DNA from: Dittrichia graveolens
Lineage: Eukaryota; Streptophyta; Magnoliopsida; Asterales; Asteraceae
Length of the DNA: 64,000 bases
NCBI GenBank assembly: GCA_038502395.1
Contig: JARJIL010000004.1
Coordinates: 60,408,647-60,472,646 of the forward strand
Reading direction: 5' to 3'
Each line of letters begins with the position of its first letter. The stretch's first letter is position 1. A program made the position numbers and the translations under genes. The notes beneath the pieces were generated by a model. The model searched no databases. It saw nothing but the letters and a program-made list of their open reading frames with translations, and was not told the DNA's origin. Below are positions 1 through 9,345 of the stretch, piece by piece.

Positions 1-516
1 CCGTAAGATGACACCACCCGAATCTAGTGAAACTTGGATAATTGTCGAGCTTTAGAACGAGTCATGCCGAGTTCAACCGTGTGGAAGGTGAGTATGGTAA
101 CCCGCAATATTGGTTGTCAAGCTTAGCACGAGCTAATTATTGGCGAGAGTTCCACCGTGTGTCTTGACGGGTGGTTTACAATTCTTTTTGTGACACTTAG
201 GTGGCTTCGAGCTCTAGCTGAGTCATTTAAGGTGATCAAGTTAGAATTGGTGTGAGAAGGGATCAAACATGCCAAAAGACATTTTGATTGTCAATGGATC
301 CCACAAGGATCTAGAAATTGCAATGTGTTTGCAGTCGGTAAAATGGTTACCGGCCTAAATAGCTTTACTTTGTGATCCGCGGTAAACCCGTCATAAGGTA
401 AAGTAAAATATGGTTTCTAGCCTTGTTTAAATAATTGGTTTTTGAAAAACTATTTTGGTAATTATTTCTACAAGGTTTATATCTAAATTCACTAAAACGT
501 GTACTCTAAATTGTAG
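1..516 (+). other. 5' leader of copia element B (left end outside window)
   Basis: This is untranslated leader running up to the gag ATG at 517. The same block recurs before the gag of A (about 3070-3631), D (about 15180-15693) and C (about 19500-20041). Shared landmarks are GATGACACCACCCGAATCTA near the start, two motifs related to TTGTCGAGCTAAGCACGAG (near 41 and 113), GGGATCAAACATGCCA (about 259), and GTGATCCGCGGTAAACCCGT near 380. The 5' LTR and primer-binding site of B lie left of the window. Packaging or dimerisation is a possible role but is only inferred from position and conservation. Confidence 0.75.
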
Positions 517-845
517 ATGACAAACGTTAACAACACAACACCGAACTTATCACTTCGTCCGTTCCTAGAAAAGGAGAAACTCGTAGGCGTGAACTTTGTG
601 GATTAGCATAGGCAATTGCGAATTGTCCTTCGCCATGATTCTAAGTTGCACATCCTCGAGGAACCTCTTCCGGAACCACCTGCTACCAACACAAGTTGGG
701 CCGTTAGATACGCTTTTGAAAACCGTGTCGAAGACGCAAAAGATGTTTCTTCATTCATGTTATCGACTATGAGCTGCGAGCTGCGAAAGCAACTCGAGCA
801 TATTGGGTCACACGCCAAGGATTGATCGGTTGAAGGACATGTTCC
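517..845 (+). pseudogene. gag of element B, first part (split by element A)
   Basis: This is the N-terminal half of a Ty1/copia Gag, the capsid protein that packages element RNA. The ATG at 517 opens a frame with SLRPFLEKEKLVGVNF, then an in-frame TAG at 604-606, then the family core RQLRIVLRHDSKLHILEEP and ELRKQLEH. The region 801-827 does not fit Gag and matches LTR sequence instead. The frame stops at 845, exactly where element A is inserted; the other half resumes at 8847. The stop, the foreign patch and the insertion make it non-functional. The family call rests on strong resemblance to the intact gag at 20042. Confidence 0.85.
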
Positions 846-1792
846 TGTTGGAATCTGCCACTGACACACGTATGCCGGTATCACTACTAATGAAGCGCGA
901 GCCTATTGGGTCACACACCAAGGATTGATCCCGACAGCTTAATGTGGAAGGAGAATGTCAAAGAATCAAAAGTGTTTTGATTCAGGGCTTCACGATCGTG
1001 AAGGATGCTCCACGGGTCGTGAAGCAGGTTGCCCTAACGATTGTTCAACGACCGCCACGCGTCGTGATGCCTTTGGGCTTCACGGCCCGTGACGAGGTCG
1101 TGAGGGGTCGTGAAGGAGATGCCCTCACGAGTCTCGACCGGGCGGCATGGCTCGTGGAGTTCTAAGTCCCCTCGTGGCGCACTTAGGCTTCACGGCCCGT
1201 CAGAGCCCGTGAGGGGTCGTGAAGGGGGTAGTTGTAATGACAATTGTGTTTTATTGGACCATTTGATGGTCCAATCAAGTTGCTTGCTTTATAGCCGGCC
1301 AAAAGAGGATCTTGAGGCTGGTTAGGGCAGATGAACACAATGGAACACATAAAGAACTCTCTCTAGACACTAGTTCTCTCTTGGCTACAAAGAAAAACAT
1401 ATACATACACTAAGGTGAGTTCTTGAGTGTGGTAAGTGTTTCATGGTGCAAGAGGAGATCTACATGGGCTGTTCCAGATGATGGAGTCATGGTGGACGTT
1501 CATCTATGGGTTGCTAGTACAATGGGATTAAGCATACTTGGTGTGGACTTGCAATGGAGAAGAAGCCTTTTGTTTCTTCATCTTCATCCCAATCCACATG
1601 TAGAGCTCGAATTCCAGCCATGGTAAGGAGGTACTTTCTACTCCTTCTTCTTGTTCTTGTTGTTGCAATTTGCTTTGTAGTGTGTTCCACCATTGGAACT
1701 AGTTGTGGGCTTTGTGTGTGCTTTCTTTTTGTCTTGCATGCTACTTTTCTTGTGCGCTTCCGCTGCGTTTGTGCCCACCACGAGTTCCAACA
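846..1792 (+). repeat. 5' LTR of element A
   Basis: This LTR is 947 bp and pairs with 7894-8841. It runs from TGTTGGAATCTGCC to GAGTTCCAACA and is followed after one base by the primer-binding site. The U3 half (about 985-1240) is packed with CACGG/CGTGA palindromic motifs such as TTCACGGCCCGTGA. A TATA-like TTTATAGCC lies near 1289 and a pyrimidine-rich CTCTCTCTAGACACTAG tract near 1358, as expected for the promoter and start of R. Short ORFs inside are chance frames. Confidence 0.9.
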
Positions 1793-1793
1793 G

Positions 1794-1807
1794 TGGTATC
1801 AGAGCCA
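1794..1807 (+). other. Primer-binding site of A (tRNA-iMet type)
   Basis: The sequence TGGTATCAGAGCCA sits one base after the LTR end. It matches the usual plant copia primer-binding site complementary to initiator tRNA-Met, where minus-strand cDNA synthesis starts. It fixes the 3' boundary of the 5' LTR and the direction of the element. Confidence 0.9.
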
Positions 1808-3631
1808 TCTCTACAAAGAAATTGCATTTTGATGGCTTGAAAACCGAAAATGGACATTCTGTCCAGAAGAGCTTCACGGGCCGTGGAGGTTTTGGCTTCA
1901 CGGGTCGTGAAGCCTACACGAGTGGCTTCATGGGGTGTGGCTCGTGAAAGGTTTTGACTGTGTCAGAGTCATGGAGCTCATGGGCTTCACGGGCCATGAG
2001 GGCCCGTGAAGGCTTCTGGGCAATGAAGGTCTCGTGAACAGTGTTTTTATCCTTGTTTATAAAAGAAATAAATTTTCGGTTTTAGCACCTTTCGATTCTG
2101 TTTTTCCAGAATCTGTCCTTTTGTTTGGACACTTGCAAAGCCCCGTTTATGTGTCTTGATTCATATATTTATATGTATTGGGTGGTTTTGGCATAAAATG
2201 CACACATGCATATACTTATATTGTGTATATATGAATATGTGTTCTCAAAGTGTTTGGGATACTAATGCATATGTACAAGGATTGTTCCTTTTGTGCCTTG
2301 AGTGCTTTGCTTGTTTGAACAATCTTAATCGAGATACATTTTGCATGGTTTTGTTGTGGCACACCATGTTTTGTTTGTGGTTGTTGTTGTATCCGGTAAC
2401 GCCTTGCCCGTTAGACCTATGTGTTGGTTGTTTGGTTGTTTATTTATGTATGCATTCATTTGGTGACTTTTAGTCACAATGGTTTGTAATAATAATTAGT
2501 TCGGTTTGTAAATTTGTATATTTATTTATGGCTTGCATGCCATTGCTTTCCTTTGTACTTGTTGTAAGTAGCTTAGAATAGCAATCGCGGCTTGAATGCC
2601 GTTTCTTTTCAAATTGTTTGTAATTGTGAAAAGAAGACCGAAGACAACCATCAAGAGTCGTGGAGGAGACGTCTTGGCTACCTTGGATCCGGTGGAGATG
2701 ACGGATTCAGTGGGAGCACTTCCGGCGAGGCCATTTGGTTATGTCTTGCTCTCTCCGTTTGGCTCACGGGGAGGGCGCATAGGGTTTAGGGGCGTGTTAC
2801 CGGATATTTGCTTTGTGTCTTGTTGTGATTTATTTTGTTATTTTCTTGCGTGGTTGTTACGATCTTCGCATGCTAGAAAACTTTTGAAAATAATAAAATC
2901 ACAAGAGTTGTTAAACTGTTTAACAAACCCCGCGCGCTCACGATTAACAAATAAATATAAATTGGTTTATATTAAAGTGAAAAATGTGTTTTGTCACTTG
3001 TTTGTTAATCAACTTGAAAAGAGGTTTTCTAAACCGGAAAGACAACAGTCCCGTTTTTCTCAAACGTAAATCACACGCCACCCGTAAGATGACACCACCC
3101 GAATCTAGTGATGCATGGGATGATTGTCGAGCTAAGCACGAGTTGTTCCATGTGGATCTGTGTGGAAGGTGAGTGTGGCGACTTGAAATTATTGGTTGTC
3201 GAGCTAAGCACGAGCCAATGATTGTCAAGGGTGTCACTGTGTATCTTGACAGATGATTTACAATTTCAACTTTATACGCCTTGGTAATTGTCGTGCCTAT
3301 ACTGAGTTGCTAAAGCGGCTTAACGAGGAATTGGTGTGAGAAGGGATCAAACATGCCAAACCGACGCTATGAGTGTTGATGGATCCCGCAAGTGTCTAAG
3401 AGTTGTAGTCTCGGATTACAATTGGTAAAGCGTTTACCAGCCTAAATAACTTCATGAAGTGATCCGCGGCAAACCAGTCATGTAGTGAAGTGAACAAACC
3501 AGTCATGTAGTGAAGTGAAATAAGGTTCTTAGCCCTTGTTAAGATAATTGTTTTTCTTAAAACTAAATGGGTAATTATCGTAACGAGGATTGTATCAAAA
3601 CTAACTAAAACGTGTATTCTTATATCTTTAA
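1808..3631 (+). other. Long untranslated leader of A
   Basis: About 1.8 kb lies between PBS and gag. The first part (to about 2870) matches, patchily, the same interval of C (18195-19330), for example ACTAATGCATATGTACAAGG at about 2261 and a CTCACGGGGA-containing block near 2762. The second part (about 2920-3631) is the conserved family leader, with TTGTCGAGCTAAGCACGAG at 3124-3142 and 3196-3214. Short ORFs inside are not conserved as proteins between copies. The gag start codon of the family appears as TTG at 3632-3634, so translation from the normal start is lost. Confidence 0.7.
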
Positions 3632-6600
3632 TTGGCAAACGTTAACGACACCGCTTCAACTTAAAACTCCGTTCGTTCCTAAAGAAGGAGATACTCATTA
3701 GTGTGGACTTCGTGGACTAGGATTGGTCGTTGAGGCTTGTCCTCCACCATGAGTCAAAGTTGCACATTTTAGAGAAATTCCTTCTAGAGCCAAAATGCTA
3801 CCAACGCGACCTAGACCTCTATATGCATGTAAAAGTGCTTTGTGGCCTTGATCGGTTGAAGGATGCATGAAGGTGGGAATATTAGTGTCCATATCCTTGA
3901 GATGAAGGCGTATGTGGACCTAAAGGAGAGGCATGGATTCTCCATAGGGAGGGAGCTTGTGGTGAATGTATATTCTCCAAAGTCCCTGCCCACGTGATGT
4001 AAATAGTTCATTGTGAACTATCACATGCACAATATGGAGAAGTCCTTGATAAAGCATTATGGCATGTTATGGACTGCTAAGTCCTGCATGGCCAAAGTAT
4101 GACTTGCCTCACCAACTCCTGCTAACATTATAAAGGAACAAGAAACCAAGAAGAAGAAGTTAACCTCAAGTGGAAAGTTTGGTTTTACCAAACCTACCAT
4201 ATATGTGAAGTCAGAGGGCAATGAGATTGTGCCTCAAGATATGACTCCATAAGGGGTAATTTGCTACTTCTGTGGAAAGATTGGAAAATTGGTGCCACCA
4301 CGCCTGCCCTATGAGCCTGAAAGAGCTAAAATCACTTATGAGTAAGAGAAATTAGCTCCTTGACTTCAGGAACATTCATGATCAAACTCCATTGCTCTTC
4401 TACTTCTAAAGGCTAGGTTTTAAATGCTAGCAATAACGCTCACGTTTGTCACAAATTTGTTTGTTACAAAGTGAAGGTGTTAAAAGAGAAGTAGGCGGAT
4501 GAGGCATGGAGAGTTGGAATTCTAAAAGGGAAACATAGTTGTTGTCCCTATTGAGAGGATTTGAAGTTTGTATCTTGCCTTTCCTTCCAGCTATTCTATT
4601 ACTTTATTGGATGTATGCTTATGCCATGTATTGCTAGAAACATTATATCTAAACGCCTTTGTTGACGATGGATATTACTTTGACTTTTGAAATTAGTTTA
4701 TCCATGTCGTGGCATTTAAAGTAAGCTTTTGCTTAAGGAGTAATAGAACGATCATAAATGTACTGATAAGTTATCCTTATGTAGAAGTCGATCTAGCTAT
4801 ATAAACAAGACTTGCTTCACCAAGATCCGTGAGGTTTAGGAACTTGGAACCCTTTGACCATGGGTCAAATGTTGAATGCATATCTTGTTTATTAGGTTAA
4901 ATGACTTAAACATCCTTCACTTGAGTATGTGAGAGGATTGAAAGCTTGTTGGATTTCGTTCACACTTTTAGTGTGTTGACCGTTCATGCAAACATTAAGG
5001 AGTAACTTTAGATACCTTGTTACCTTTACCGGTGATGGTAGAAGGGATGGTATGTCTATTTTAATGGACTAGTTTTTGAAACTTTAGAGGTGTTCAAAAC
5101 TCACCATAACGAGGTACATGATAGAAAGGGCAATGCAACTATGATACTCGAATCTAGTTAAGATGTTGAGTACCTTAGTTTTATATTATGTGACTATCAT
5201 AAGAATTATGGGATTGTCTCAGAATTCATTCCTCTTAAGACACATTGTTACATGTTGTCGTCTAAAGGAGGAACCGGACATTTTGATATGGTCCGACAAG
5301 TGATAGGTTACACTTTTATGTCCAAAATTGTTTTGGGTCATTCTCCAAATGGTGGGCATGAGTTCTAAATTTTATGAACAACAAAGACGGTCAAGTAAAC
5401 ACCTTAGAGGATATGAAGGAAAGGAGGATCCTTGTTTGTCTATTCCAAAGGCTGGATTGTCTAGCCTACGTTTAGACGTGAGGTGGAGGAACCAAGGATC
5501 TAGAGGTATTTACTCCATTAGGTACTCTACTAAGACCATGGGATATTTGTCTTGACAAAACTTGTGAGAACTTGTAAGTTGCTCAAAGGTAAAGTCTCTT
5601 AAGAAATTAATATCCATGGATGCCAGTGAGAGTAAAGTATACCTTGAATGGAAGAACCTGATGTTGTCACTAGAATCCAATCAGAAATGATTGAAACTCA
5701 GCATGGCAATGCGGGAGAACCTGGCGTAAAATCATTACCTCTTGGTAGAAGTTGTCATAAGACTAGAAAGATATAACTCGTTATATCTGAGGAAGACAAC
5801 TTAATGATGATTCATGATGAATGCGTCAACTACCGTAAAGCGTTGTGGGCTTGGAGTCCGCTAGGAGAAAGGAGGAAATGATAAGATGAGATGTTATCCA
5901 TAACGGATATCCAAGGTTTCGACTTGGTTGATCCTACACCTGGGTGTGAACCCGCGAGGTGTGATTGGTTATTTGAGGAAATAGACCAAACATGGATAAG
6001 TTTGTAGACTACTTCAAATACCGACTGGTAGGAATGGTTTCACGATGATTGACCATGAGGAAGGTCTCATCTAGAAACATTCTCCCGGTGGTTATGTTGA
6101 AGTCCACACGGATACTTATTTTATAAGTGCCTTTTAGGCTATATTGGATAGAAGTGAAGACTACATTCCTTAATAGGAATTTCTGAGGAAATGATCACAA
6201 CATTTTCGAGGGTCTTTCACTATCAATAAGTATCCTAATGAAATCTACAAACCCTAAGTAGTCCACTTGTGGACTTATGTTGCCATCTCAATGTTATAAT
6301 CTTTGCGTTGATATGAAAATCATTTGTTTGAGTTTTCAAATAGCAATGATGAAAGATGGAAGAATGGCAGAGCTAGTGGGAGCATTTTGTAATCCTATTC
6401 TAAATATGTCTAGCACATACAACGTATTGGAGATAATGTCCTGATCATGCTTGGAAAATCTTAAATCAAGAATTATGCATCCATAACGATTATAGGATAT
6501 ACAAAACCTATGGAAGGAGTTAAAGAAATATTGAAATATGTTCTTGTTAATCTATAGTAAGAAGCAACCTAGAATAAGATTGTTATTCAAATGCTTGCTT

Positions 6601-6990
6601 ATATACTTCTTAGGATAACTGCCGATCTTTATTGGGGTTCGTGATCCTACTAAATATGGTGTTAATAAGTATGCTTCTCAAAGCATCGCTGACTCTATTG
6701 GGATCTTATTAGACAATGAGAGTACGATGGCTTATGAAAGATAACCTTTATCTCAAGCATCCTTGATCTTATTGAGTTCTGATGAATCAATGAAGGTGGG
6801 ATAGCTTGAGAAAAGACCGTTATCTCACCAACGCACACTTTTGAGTGATTGGTTGAGGTAGAGATATGGTCATCTTACGAATACACACGGATGGCATGGT
6901 GGCGGATCCGTTTTGCTAAAGCCGTAGTTGCAAGATAGTGATGATTGTCATACTAGTGCTTGCAAAGACTTGGCTTGAGTTTGTTTTAGT
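3632..6990 (+). pseudogene. Decayed gag-pol of element A
   Basis: Nucleotide similarity to the family persists but reading frames do not. Gag traces are at 3632-4120, including TGAGTCAAAGTTGCACAT. A zinc-knuckle trace lies near 4258-4310 (TGCTACTTCTGTGGAAAG, missing its later pattern). Pol traces include CAGCATGGCAATGCGGGAGA near 5700 and GAGCTAGTGGGAGCATTTTG near 6369, which correspond to D pol at 25755 and 26429. Gag also carries an internal deletion relative to the other copies. No catalytic motif survives in an open frame, so no protein is expected. Confidence 0.75.
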
Positions 6991-7017
6991 TGAAATTTTG
7001 ATATGCTGATTATGGGA

Positions 7018-7893
7018 ACGTTAAGCAACATTGTGCTTCTGCTAGTATCGATTATCAAATGGGGATTTGTTAATACACGTGTAGCGGGTACTCTCAGTTG
7101 CCTTTATTGTGTTCCATCTTAGCATGTTTACCACTTCCCTGAATGTTTTACATTCTAAAAGTCCATAGTCGGTCACTCTTCATCGGAAGGAAGTTTGAAC
7201 GAAGACTGAGGGAAAGGGTTGGTCGTGTATTCAATGGTGATTGGATACAAGAGACGCAACACTTTACCTATACTTGAAAAGAGTTTCGAGTGATTGGACG
7301 ACCCACACCTGAGTGTACTTCATGGTACATGTCAAGAGTAACTCGGGATGATAATATCATTTCGTCCTTAGTCCGGAGATACATGTGTTTCCACGACATT
7401 GGTCTGCCTTGTTCTGATTGCTTTCAAACGCAGTCCGTAACTGGTTGTTATAAAGGAAGATTTTGGGGAAGGTATTACCGATGTAATGGGGCAATGTAGT
7501 CGAACGAATTTGTTCCTCTTCTTAGAGAGATATCCCTGGGCCCCTCGATGATTGGGTGCTGACACCAAAATGCACGGCCGTGCTCATGCTTGCAATGATA
7601 GTTGATCAGTTGCAACTTGCATATTTTGGTCACCACCAATCTTGATCGAGAAACATAATCGTGAACGATCGGAGAATGACTTTGTACCGTGTCTCGTGTT
7701 CACCCGGATATCGCGAACAATAGGATGATTGATCACTTATCTGTAGGACCTTTTCAAACCCGTTTGGATTGTGATTAGGTACTTTTCAGGAATGACATAC
7801 CTCGCGTTGATTTAGGGGCAGGGATGCCTTGCTAGAGGCCGCTCCCTGTCGGTGATGCACTTGGGTACGGTGTGTCATGTGCAAGTGGGAGTT
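7018..7893 (+). other. Conserved 3' untranslated block and polypurine tract of A
   Basis: This roughly 0.87-kb non-coding interval lies between the end of the pol remnant and the 3' LTR. The same block precedes the LTR in B (12296-13070), C (23440-24284) and D' (37048-37885). Shared boxes include ATTGTGTTCCATCTTAGCAT, TATCCCTGGGCCCCTCG, CGAGAAACATAATCGTG and GCCTTGCTAGAGGCC. It ends in GTGCAAGTGGGAGTTT at 7878-7893, the likely plus-strand primer (polypurine tract). A role in RNA processing or packaging is possible but unproven. Confidence 0.7.
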
Positions 7894-8841
7894 TGTTGGA
7901 ATCTGCCCACTGACACACGTATGCCGGTATCACTGCTAATGAAGCGCGAGCCTATTGGGTCACACGCCAAGGATTGATCCCGACAGCTTAATGTGGAAGG
8001 AGAATGTCAAAGAATCAAAAGTGTTTTGATTCGGGGCTTCACGACCGTGAAGGATGCTCCACGGGTCATGAAGCAGGCTGCCCTAACGATTGTTCGACGG
8101 CCGCCACGCGTCGTGATGCCTTTGGGCTTCACGGCCCGTGACGAGGTCGTGAGGGGTCGTGAAGGAGATGCCCTCACGAGTCTCGACCGGGCGGCACGGC
8201 TCGTGGAGTTCTAAGTCCCCTCGTGGCGCACTTAGGCTTCATGGCCCTTGAGAGCCCGTGAGGGGTCGTGAAGGGGGTAGCTGTAGTGACACTTATGTTT
8301 TATTGGACCATTTGATGGTCCAATCAAGTTGCTTGCTTTATAGCCGGCCAAAAGAGGATCTTGAGGCTGGTTAGGGCAGATGAACACAATGGAACACATG
8401 AAGAACTCTCTCTAGACACTAGTTCTCTCTTGGCTACAAAGAAAAACATATACATACACTAAGGTGAGCTCTTGAGTGTGGTAAGTGTTTCATGGTGCAA
8501 GAGGAGATCTACATGTGCTATTCCAGATGATGGAGTAATGGTGGACGCTCATCTATGGGTTGCTAGTACAATGGGATTAAGCATACTTGGTGTGGACTTG
8601 CAATGGAGAAGAAGCCTTTTGTTTCTTCATCTTCATCCCAATCCACATGTAGAACTCGAATTCCAGCCATGGTAAGGAGGTACTTTCTACTCCTTCTTCT
8701 TGTTCTTGTTCTTGCAATTTGCTATGTAGTGTGTTCCACCATTGGAACTAGTTGTGGGCTTTGTGTGTGCTTTCTTTTTGTCTTGCATGCTACTTTTCTT
8801 GTGTGCTTCCGCTGCGTTTGTGCCCACCACGAGTTCCAACA
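7894..8841 (+). repeat. 3' LTR of element A
   Basis: This 948-bp copy of 846-1792 differs by one single-base indel and about 26 substitutions by eye, mostly C/T and G/A changes in CG-rich motifs. It ends TTCCAACA at 8841 and is followed by the second GTTCC target copy. The low divergence implies a fairly recent insertion compared with the decay of its own pol. Confidence 0.9.
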
Positions 8842-8846
8842 GTTCC

Positions 8847-9345
8847 AACATCAGTTTAGAGAGGAACACTTTATGTGTGTCAAGGCCCTTGTCGGTTGCC
8901 AGATGCAGGAAGGTGGGAAGGTTAGTGTTCATGTGCTTCGTATGAAGGCATACATTGACCAAATGGATATAATGGGATTTCCCATTGGGAGGGAGCTTGC
9001 GCTGAATATGATTCTCTAATCCCTGGCCGCGTCTTATGATGATTTTATCAAAACCTATCAAAAGGAGAAAATGGTATAATCCTTAGACGAGTTACATGGC
9101 ATGCTGAAGACTTTCGAGTGTAACATGGCCAAACGTAAGTTCGTTCCAACCCGGTTATTTAAGGAACGTAAAACCAAGAAAGAGAATACGACTCCTAAGG
9201 GAGAAGTTTGCTATTTCTACGGTAAATATGGAGATTAGCACCGCCACGCTTGTCCTGAGTGTTCGGAGGAGTTAAAGCTTCCTATGAGGCAAGGGAATAG
9301 CTCCTCCTCATCAGGTACATTCATGATTAGCTCCATTGCTTTCTA
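8847..9345 (+). pseudogene. gag of element B, second part
   Basis: The B gag resumes directly after the target duplication. The frame reads HQFREEHFMCVKALVGC, then GGKVSVHVLRMKAYIDQM and GFPIGRELALNMIL, ending in a stop near 9017-9019. Further matches continue to a zinc-knuckle remnant at about 9208-9260, where CYFYG replaces CYFCG and a stop follows. One zinc-binding cysteine and the open frame are both lost. Together with 517-845 it is one Gag interrupted by A. Confidence 0.8.

Larger units (their letters stand above)
846..8841 (+). mobile_element. Complete copia-type LTR retrotransposon A, nested in gag of B
   Basis: The element is bounded by two LTRs (846-1792 and 7894-8841) with terminal TGTTGGAA...TTCCAACA. 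It has a PBS at 1794, a purine-rich tract just before 7894, and a 5-bp target duplication GTTCC at 841-845 and 8842-8846. Removing it rejoins the B gag in frame across AAGGACATGTTCC/AACATCAG, the same place as the uninterrupted gags at 16010 and 20362. Its internal coding region contains no useful ORF although the LTRs differ at only about 26 of 947 sites by eye. It is structurally complete but coding-dead, so probably non-autonomous. Confidence 0.9.

Noticed and set aside
1423..1947. ORFs with hydrophobic stretches repeated at 8472-9061, resembling small membrane proteins
   Set aside because: These lie in the A LTRs. The hydrophobic run comes from T-rich LTR sequence, and the frames extend across LTR borders differently in each copy.
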